Part shown: positions 58,583 through 64,000 of the stretch, in pieces
How positions within the stretch are numbered: the first letter of the stretch is position 1
Layout of the letters: each line of letters starts with the position of its first letter
Source: Hymenobacter sp. BT188
GTDB taxonomy: Bacteria > Bacteroidota > Bacteroidia > Cytophagales > Hymenobacteraceae
NCBI RefSeq assembly: GCF_014333585.1
Contig: NZ_JACSCW010000002.1
Location: 496,001 to 560,000 of the forward strand
Direction of reading: 5' to 3'
Length of the DNA stretch: 64,000 nt
Program-made: the position numbers and the translations under genes
Notes under the pieces: model-generated
What the model saw: the letters and a program-made list of their open reading frames with translations, nothing else
Told to the model about the DNA's origin: nothing
Databases searched by the model: none

Positions 58583-61249
58583 ATGGGGAATAACTACGAA
58601 TCTAGCACGCACAGACTGGTGAGTAAAAGTGGGTTATGGCTGTTGTGGCTGCTGTGGCTGCCGGGTATAAGCCGGGCGCAGGACCGCTCATGGGCTCAGG
58701 TGGCACCGCAGCAAAAGTTAGCCCCACCGCTTCGAACTGCCGCTCCGAAGTCAGATACAACCTCATACCGTGTCAGTGTGCAATCTGCCACTGAATTTAA
58801 CGCTTGGATGCGCCAAGAGATGCCTTCAGTACGGGTCAGTAGATACGCCGCGCCCGGCGGTGCTTATACGTTGACTGGTGTAAATGCCCGCCACCTAGCC
58901 AAGTTATTGCTTTGTCCTTGGGTTACTTTCGTGGATGTACGGAGTCGCCTAGCTCATGAAGAACGCCCGCTGAACAACTCTGATCTAATCACCAATACTA
59001 TTGCCCCGCTACATGCTCGCTTTCCTGGCTTGGCGGGTCAGGGAATGACGGTATCGGTAAAAGAAAGGCCATTTGATCCGGCTGATATCGATTTTCGGGG
59101 CCGGGTTGTAGCTGCCGAAGCACCTGCGCAGGCAGTTTCGGCACACGCTACGGCTATGGCCACGCTTATTGCTGGCGGAGGCAACTCGGCCCCGTCGGGG
59201 AAAGGTGCCGCCTGGCAGGCCCGCCTAAGTAGCGCTGACTTTAGAGAGTTGATGCCTGACGACGGAGCCCGTTTGACCCAATCAGGAGTGTCGGTGCAAA
59301 ACCATTCTTACGGCGTCACTATTGAGAACTACTACGGCCTGGAAACCCGTGCTTACGATGCGCATGCCACCCAGTATCCGCAACTGGTGCACGTGTTTTC
59401 CTCTGGCAACGATGGCGACAAGACCAGTCCCAGCGGACCCTACGCCGGCCTGGCGGGTGTCGCTAATCTGACTGGCCAGTTCAAGATGTCAAAAAATACC
59501 TTGAGCGTGGGTGCTACCGATAGCCGCGGAAACGTTGTGCCGCTTAGCTCGCGTGGCCCGGCGTATGATGGGCGCGTGAAGCCGGAACTAGTAGCCTATG
59601 GCGCCGACGGCTCCTCCGATGCCGCCGCGTTGGTTTCGGGGGTGAGCTTGCTGGTGCAGCAAGCCTATAAAGAGCAGCTGGGGGGCATTTTGCCCCCCGC
59701 CGCCCTTGTAAAGGCGGTGCTGCTCAATAGCGCTAACGACACCGGCCGTCCGGCCATAGATTTTGAAAGCGGCTATGGCCAGGCCGATGCGATGGGAGCT
59801 GTGCAGACGATCCGCGAACGACGGTTCTTTACAAGCTCAGCCACGCAGAATTCCGCGCAGGTGTTTACTATCACGGTGCCGGCCGGCAGCCCGGAGTTGA
59901 AGATCACGCTGGCCTGGCACGATGTCGCTGCTGCCCCCGACGTATCTCAGGCGCTTGTCAATGACCTTGATTTAGAACTGTTTCGCCCTGCCACCAAGCA
60001 ACGTTGGAAGCCCTGGGTGTTGAGCAATTACCCTCACCTGGATTCACTGGCTCTGCCCGCCCGTCGCCGTCCCGATCATCTCAACAACGTAGAGCAAATA
60101 ACGATAGCCGCGCCAGCTGCGGGTGTTTATGAATTGCACGTGCGAGGATTTTCGGTGCCCCAGGGGCCGCAGACGTTTAGTGTTGCCTATGAGTTTGGGG
60201 AAACTGTTTTTGCTTGGCTCAATCCGCTCGTAGGTTCAACATTTGCCCCAAGCGCCGCCCAGGAGTTGCGTTGGCATTGGGCGGGCGCTGTCACCACAGC
60301 CCGCCTCGAATATCAGCCGGTAGGCAGTACCGCTTGGCAGGTGATTAATCCAGCCCTGGAACTGAAAACCGGATTTACCACCTGGACAACCCCCAACACT
60401 GCTACCACCGCTCAGTTGCGAATGGTAACACCAACTGATCTTTACCTCTCCGAGATATTCACGATTCATGCGCCGCTGAGCTTGCGGGTCGGTTATGCGT
60501 GTCCGGAAGAAGCGCTACTGCACTGGCCAGCTGTGGCTGGTGCGACCGAATACCAGCTATATGGCCTAAGTACTACTGGCTTGCAACCCCTGCAGCGCAC
60601 CCCAGATACGGTAGCTGTTCTTTCCGTAACCGAGCTGCCATTCCGTTATTTCGCTGTAGCACCTGTGCTGGGGGGCAAAATGGGGGAGCGGAGCCCCAGT
60701 ATCGAGTACAGCCAGCAGGGAACGGGCTGCTACGTGCGCTCTTTCATTCCGCGCCAAGCGGTTACAGATACGGTTTTGCTCGACCTTGAGATCGGCACCG
60801 CCTACGGTTTGGCGAGCATCGATCTGGAGCGCCAAACCCTCGATGGCAGCTACGAAACCATACAGACCATCGGGCCTGTAAAGGATCTGCAATTTGCCTT
60901 CCCCGACCCAGCGCCCAACTCTGGGCTCAACAACTACCGGGTGCGGTTGAGTACGACTGGGGGGCAAATTTTCTATAGCGAAATTGAAGCCGTGCAGTAC
61001 GCGCGCACCGGGGAGTTGCTGGCGTATCCCAATCCGGTGCAGGCAGGCGAGCCCCTCCAACTCATCACGGGGACTACTGGCTCTGTTCATATTCAACTTT
61101 ATGACCTGCTCGGACGCTTAGTACGTGAAGCCACTGCTACCGGAACCATTAACTCACTTGATACCAGCGGGGTGCAAAGCGGCACCTACCTCGTCCGAGT
61201 GACACCCGAAAGCGGCCCTCGAATTACGCAGCGCATTGTTGTGCTCTAA
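58583..61249 (+). CDS. T9SS-exported S8 (subtilisin-like) peptidase with altered catalytic motif
   Basis: The 888-residue protein has an N-terminal signal (GLWLLWLLWLPGISRAQ), a subtilase domain of about residues 130-390, beta-sandwich domains and a T9SS sorting domain (LLAYPNPVQAGEPLQL ... GTYLVRVTPESG). The His and Ser motifs are degenerate but present (H188 in AHATAMATLIAG, N276 in SSGNDG, S345 in GSSDAAALVSG). At the place of the catalytic Asp of the usual V-x-V-x-D-T-G motif the sequence is VSVKERPFD, with Glu161. Whether it is an active peptidase is therefore open. It is probably exported through the outer membrane. Several iterated motif copies lie in the gene. Confidence 0.85.
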   Translation: MGNNYESSTHRLVSKSGLWLLWLLWLPGISRAQDRSWAQVAPQQKLAPPLRTAAPKSDTTSYRVSVQSATEFNAWMRQEMPSVRVSRYAAPGGAYTLTGVNARHLAKLLLCPWVTFVDVRSRLAHEERPLNNSDLITNTIAPLHARFPGLAGQGMTVSVKERPFDPADIDFRGRVVAAEAPAQAVSAHATAMATLIAGGGNSAPSGKGAAWQARLSSADFRELMPDDGARLTQSGVSVQNHSYGVTIENYYGLETRAYDAHATQYPQLVHVFSSGNDGDKTSPSGPYAGLAGVANLTGQFKMSKNTLSVGATDSRGNVVPLSSRGPAYDGRVKPELVAYGADGSSDAAALVSGVSLLVQQAYKEQLGGILPPAALVKAVLLNSANDTGRPAIDFESGYGQADAMGAVQTIRERRFFTSSATQNSAQVFTITVPAGSPELKITLAWHDVAAAPDVSQALVNDLDLELFRPATKQRWKPWVLSNYPHLDSLALPARRRPDHLNNVEQITIAAPAAGVYELHVRGFSVPQGPQTFSVAYEFGETVFAWLNPLVGSTFAPSAAQELRWHWAGAVTTARLEYQPVGSTAWQVINPALELKTGFTTWTTPNTATTAQLRMVTPTDLYLSEIFTIHAPLSLRVGYACPEEALLHWPAVAGATEYQLYGLSTTGLQPLQRTPDTVAVLSVTELPFRYFAVAPVLGGKMGERSPSIEYSQQGTGCYVRSFIPRQAVTDTVLLDLEIGTAYGLASIDLERQTLDGSYETIQTIGPVKDLQFAFPDPAPNSGLNNYRVRLSTTGGQIFYSEIEAVQYARTGELLAYPNPVQAGEPLQLITGTTGSVHIQLYDLLGRLVREATATGTINSLDTSGVQSGTYLVRVTPESGPRITQRIVVL
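59680..59698. repeat. inverted pair of the iterated motif inside a gene
   Basis: GGGGGGCA (59680-59687), TTT, then TGCCCCCC (59691-59698) forms an exact hairpin inside the S8 peptidase gene. It is the only place where two copies face each other within a coding region, and it encodes GGILPP. Confidence 0.75.
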
Positions 61250-61279
61250 AACCATCACAACCCGCAACGACCTTAAAGG

Positions 61280-61316
61280 CAAGAAGCCCCAACTCCAGTT
61301 GAGTCGGGGCTTCTTG
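61280..61316. terminator. bidirectional terminator between convergent genes
   Basis: CAAGAAGCCCC (61280-61290) pairs with GGGGCTTCTTG (61306-61316), with additional ACTC/GAGT pairing inside. A T-containing tail follows on the plus strand. Confidence 0.82.
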
Positions 61317-61389
61317 TTTGCATCCGTTCAAGATACGTTTAACTATTGATGCGTACAGGCATCGGTACTAAGCCAGTGGGTGGGACCGG

Positions 61390-62202
61390 CTAGTATAGGT
61401 AGCGAAGTGCTGTACGGTCATTGGCGTTGAAGTAGCGGTTAGAACCAGTTCCGATGCAAGCCAGCATCCACGAGTTTGGGTCGGCGCCGCTTGGAGTGCC
61501 GGGGATAAGAATAGCGCCTACCGTGCTAGCGCCTTCGTTGGTGTACTGACCACCGCAGCTATAGCTCCGGTCCATGTAGTCGGTGTGGCGGAAACCGATG
61601 CAGTGACCAACTTCGTGGGCCAAAATAGTAGCCAGGTAGTTCGTGTTGGGGCTAGAGCCGATAGCGCCAACGTTTACTTGTACGCGGTTATAAGCGTTGC
61701 CTCCCGATGGGAAGCCAGCCGAAGCTAAGTACTCAGATCCGCTAGGCGCGGCCGTCATCAGAATGCCATAGTTAGAAGACACGCGCTGGAAGCGAATCAG
61801 CAGGCCCTCTGCATTGTAACGACGAATAGCCTCGTCGACGGCTGCTACATAGGTGGAAGGCAAACTGGTAGAAACTGCAATGCCAATCGTGCGGCCCGAG
61901 CCAACGCTTACTAGGTTGTTGGTGCGATACTGCTCTTCCTCGCCCACACGCAGCATTTTGTAATCGGGCTTGCTGTTCAAATCAGCATCGGAGAGGATAA
62001 TGTCGCCCTCTACTAAGTAGCCATCTTCTACGCGCTTGGCATTCTGGGTACTGAGCCCCAAGTCTTGGATTTTGGATTTGACTTCTGCTGAAATTTCGTC
62101 TTTAGCAACTACTTGGTTACCGTCTTCTTTTTGACAGGAAGAAAGGGCTAATACCGAGCAGGCAAACAGGGTAAGCGAAGAGAGGTAATTTTGGATTTTC
62201 AT
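61390..62202 (-). CDS. M57-type zinc metalloprotease lipoprotein
   Basis: The 270-residue protein from the ATG at 62202 starts MKIQNYLSSLTLFACSVLAL with a lipobox and Cys23. It has the zinc-binding HEVGHCIGFRH (residues 196-206), matching the HEIGH-type M57 (dual-action) family, and an acidic region after the signal (ISAEVKSKIQDLGLS). It should be surface-exposed or periplasmic and cut proteins. A longer frame upstream to 62343 has no family similarity and is rejected. The gene is alone. Confidence 0.88.
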   Translation of the reverse strand: MKIQNYLSSLTLFACSVLALSSCQKEDGNQVVAKDEISAEVKSKIQDLGLSTQNAKRVEDGYLVEGDIILSDADLNSKPDYKMLRVGEEEQYRTNNLVSVGSGRTIGIAVSTSLPSTYVAAVDEAIRRYNAEGLLIRFQRVSSNYGILMTAAPSGSEYLASAGFPSGGNAYNRVQVNVGAIGSSPNTNYLATILAHEVGHCIGFRHTDYMDRSYSCGGQYTNEGASTVGAILIPGTPSGADPNSWMLACIGTGSNRYFNANDRTALRYLY

Positions 62203-63162
62203 ACAGAACTGATGTGATTTTGGGTGAAAATGGGTGGGAAGATGAACGGATGCGGTATGCGGGAAATATTCTAAAAATTCAAAAAAGACAGGTTGTGATT
62301 TTGCGCAGAAACTCCCGGTTGCTTTCCGAAATCGGAAAAACACGCTTTAAAGCCAGAAAATAGATAGCCAGGTAGCCTAATGAAGACTACAGCCAGGAAA
62401 GTAGTATGACAAAACAGTACCTAAGCAACTGCTATCAGCGTCATACAAGTAGGAAAAGCGGGAATGGGAGGCACTAGGGGGCGAAGTTGACCTTCGCGCC
62501 AAAGGGCAAGGTTCACTTGCAGCCTAAGCGGCAGGCAAGTTGAACATACAATGCGCGGGCGGCTCGGCCGAACTGAGGCAAAGCGTTGAGCAGAAACGGT
62601 AAGTAAAAGAGGGCCCATAGTACACCGTGTATCGGACGAGGAGTTTCGTGCGATGGTACTGTTGCCAGAAAGGTGTGGGGTAGAGGAGCGGGGGAGAATC
62701 AGAATAATCTAATTCTGGGTGTTTGTACGAATATATATAAATAAGGTGATGATTTTAATAAAGAAAAGTTGAAAATAATCACTGTAATATCATATGTGCT
62801 TGATAGTCTGTGAGATTATTTCATAAAAAAGTGTTAAAGTTTAAGAGGCCTTACTCTTCAATCAGGATTTAGCGGGGCAGAGAGTAAACACTAGCTTACA
62901 AGAGGCATGAGCTGAACAGTAGTTTGCTGGCTTTTGCCTTTCTTAGCTTATCATGTAGTGGCTTTGATAGATCTATCATTTCTTCTCGTTGATAAGAATA
63001 AAATGGTTCTCTGATTGTTAGGGCCCTTGGCATCAGACAGATAAGTGGCTTCTGGATTGAGCCTTACGACAGGTCCGGAAGCACGCCTTCTAAATGACTA
63101 TCTTTGTTCATAATGGTTTTCGTGCGGATTTTATTGCCGCCTCACTATATATACTTCAAGCC
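62203..63162. other. 960-base region without a convincing gene
   Basis: The stretch from the M57 start to the RicT start has no coding frame I would defend. A GC-rich island (about 62440-62700) with two small hairpins (62481-62497 and 62511-62545) is embedded in AT-rich DNA (62720-62840, 62960-63010). The right end holds the ricT -7 box (63099-63106). A degraded mobile element or structured RNA is possible but unproven. Confidence 0.4.
63099..63106 (+). promoter_or_regulatory. TATCTTTG -7 promoter box of the RicT gene
   Basis: This is an exact TATCTTTG consensus. A transcript starting a few bases downstream would leave about 50 bases of leader before the GTG at 63163. It overlaps an in-frame ATG at 63094, which is therefore unlikely to be used. 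Confidence 0.65.
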
Positions 63163-64000
63163 GTGGCTTGCACTTCATGTTCCTCCGGTGGGGGCTGTTC
63201 TACAACTGCTAAGGGCTGCGGCTCTAAGGGCAGCTGTAGTTCTGGCTGTACCCGCCTCAACGTATTCGACTGGCTTCAGGACGTAGCCCTGCCCAGCGAT
63301 TTTAAAGAGTTCGACATTGTGGAAATCCGCTTTAAAGGCGGCCGCAAAGAATTTTACCGCAATAAAACCCGCTTGCCTTTGGTAACCGGCGATGCCGTGG
63401 TAGTAGAAGCTGCTGGCAACGGCTGGCATCTGGGCCACGTGTCGCTGAAAGGCGAGCTTGTGCGCCTGCAAATGCGCAAGAAAAAGGCTGAGGTAGAAGC
63501 GAAAGACATGCGCAACATTCTGCGGGTGGCTACTGAGCAGGACGAGGAGCGCTGGCAAGCCGTGCGCGACCTCGAAACGGGTACCATGTTCCGGGCGCGA
63601 TCGGTAGTGGAAGAGCTGCGCCTCAAAATGAAGCTTTCGGACGTGGAGTACCAGGCCGACCGTACCCGCGCAACCTTCTTTTACTCAGCCGAAGACCGCG
63701 TCGATTTCCGCGACCTGATTCGCCGCCTAGCCGACGAGTTTCGGGTGCGGGTGGATATGCGTCAGATTTCGCTGCGCCATGAGGCTGGCCGGCTAGGGGG
63801 CATTGGCTCCTGCGGCCGCGAACTATGCTGCTCTACCTGGCTCACCGACTTTAAAAGTGTGAGTACCACGGCGGCCCGCTATCAGAACCTGAGCTTGAAC
63901 CCCGCCAAGCTTTCGGGCCAGTGCGGACGCCTCAAGTGCTGCCTGAACTATGAGCTCGATACCTACCTCGACGCTCTCAAGGATATTCCGCAAGTGCAGC
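63163..64000 (+). CDS. RicT/PSP1-family protein, 3' end beyond the window
   Basis: The visible 279 residues open with a Cys/Gly/Ser-rich segment (MACTSCSSGGGCSTTAKGCG, then SKGSCSSGCTRLNVFDWLQD). This is typical of Bacteroidota PSP1 (RicT) proteins. The PSP1 core follows, with FKEFDIVEIRFKGGRKEFY, RGTLRV-like strands and the late signature GGIGSCGRELCCSTWL ... SLNPAKLSGQCGRLKCCLNY. RicT of Bacillus works with RicA and RicF in RNA processing and binds Fe-S clusters, and the four Cys here are consistent with that. The start is GTG at 63163. The gene runs off the right edge. Confidence 0.9.
   Translation, partial: MACTSCSSGGGCSTTAKGCGSKGSCSSGCTRLNVFDWLQDVALPSDFKEFDIVEIRFKGGRKEFYRNKTRLPLVTGDAVVVEAAGNGWHLGHVSLKGELVRLQMRKKKAEVEAKDMRNILRVATEQDEERWQAVRDLETGTMFRARSVVEELRLKMKLSDVEYQADRTRATFFYSAEDRVDFRDLIRRLADEFRVRVDMRQISLRHEAGRLGGIGSCGRELCCSTWLTDFKSVSTTAARYQNLSLNPAKLSGQCGRLKCCLNYELDTYLDALKDIPQVQ

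Noticed and set aside
62203..62343. Upstream extension of the M57 metalloprotease
   Set aside because: It would bury the lipoprotein signal inside the protein; the ATG at 62202 gives a proper signal peptide and Cys23.
62421..62618. Leftward 65-codon open frame in the GC-rich island
   Set aside because: No promoter, no family-like pattern, and the frame is explained by GC-rich DNA with few stop codons.
63069..63085. CAGGTCCGGAAG resembles the conserved loop of bacterial SRP RNA
   Set aside because: The following GGAAGCAGCC part is missing (here CACGCC) and the stem around GGAA does not pair, so it is most likely a chance match.
1..64000. The TGCCCCCC motif as an oriented Chi, KOPS or AIMS-type signal
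   Set aside because: C-rich and G-rich copies are both common on the plus strand (roughly 25 against 20) with no switch along the window and no link to gene direction.
1..64000. tRNA, rRNA, tmRNA or RNase P genes
   Set aside because: Intergenic regions were read for T-loop and conserved core patterns, and none was found.

Overview
The window looks like a chromosomal segment of a Bacteroidota bacterium of the order Cytophagales, most likely Hymenobacter or a close relative (inferred from gene content; no 16S gene is present). Supporting signs are -7 promoter boxes of the TAnnTTTG type upstream of many genes, type IX secretion C-terminal sorting domains, a fused SecDF, a type B ribosomal protein L31, BatD, a GlmU-like nucleotidyltransferase of the Bacteroidetes type, a DUF2723 membrane protein, a GWxTD protein and a PorE-like OmpA protein. 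No rRNA, tRNA, intact insertion sequence, prophage or CRISPR array was found.

Layout. 1-7.9 kb: a cut membrane gene, a glutaryl-CoA dehydrogenase-like enzyme, a stand-alone HIRAN protein, a DUF4268 protein, a CPA2 cation/proton antiporter, ruvB, queG and a 62-residue small protein. 7.9-11.6 kb: four leftward ferritin-like genes forming two tandem copies of a two-gene unit. 11.8-26.9 kb: mostly housekeeping genes (batD, aroC, a NifU-type scaffold, secDF, udk, rdgB, rpmE2, GlmU-like, holB-like, hemC, a secreted cyclophilin, an RmlD-like reductase). 27-33.6 kb: the most unusual locus. It holds two oligopeptide permeases and a lipoprotein binding protein, a tiny exported protein with three identical 10-residue repeats, and a divergent alpha-helical TPR-like protein. 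33.6-44.6 kb: a PorE-like OmpA protein and a TPR protein, bacilliredoxin, recQ, kdsD-like, manC-like, rlmB and a GWxTD protein. 44.7-57 kb: DUF2723, a T9SS cargo protein, birA, rsfS-ftsH, a CotH-like protein, an alkaline-phosphatase-superfamily protein and the overlapping LUD/lpxH-like/propeller-like set. 57.2-64 kb: a zinc alcohol dehydrogenase, a T9SS-exported subtilase with an unusual catalytic motif, an M57 metalloprotease lipoprotein, a gene-free stretch and the start of a RicT/PSP1 gene.

Two observations stand out. First, the octamer TGCCCCCC, nearly always preceded by A/T and often followed by AG, occurs about 40 times on the two strands (hand count; about two expected by chance). It lies inside genes and between them. 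Six intrinsic terminators are inverted pairs of nearly the same core. This resembles the genomic behaviour of DNA uptake sequences, although the function here is unknown. Second, the GGSSGWSDGN-repeat peptide gene at 31.5 kb has repeats that differ only at synonymous positions, so its peptide sequence is under selection. Its position between an oligopeptide import system and a TPR-like protein suggests a peptide-signalling module that I do not recognise from any described family.
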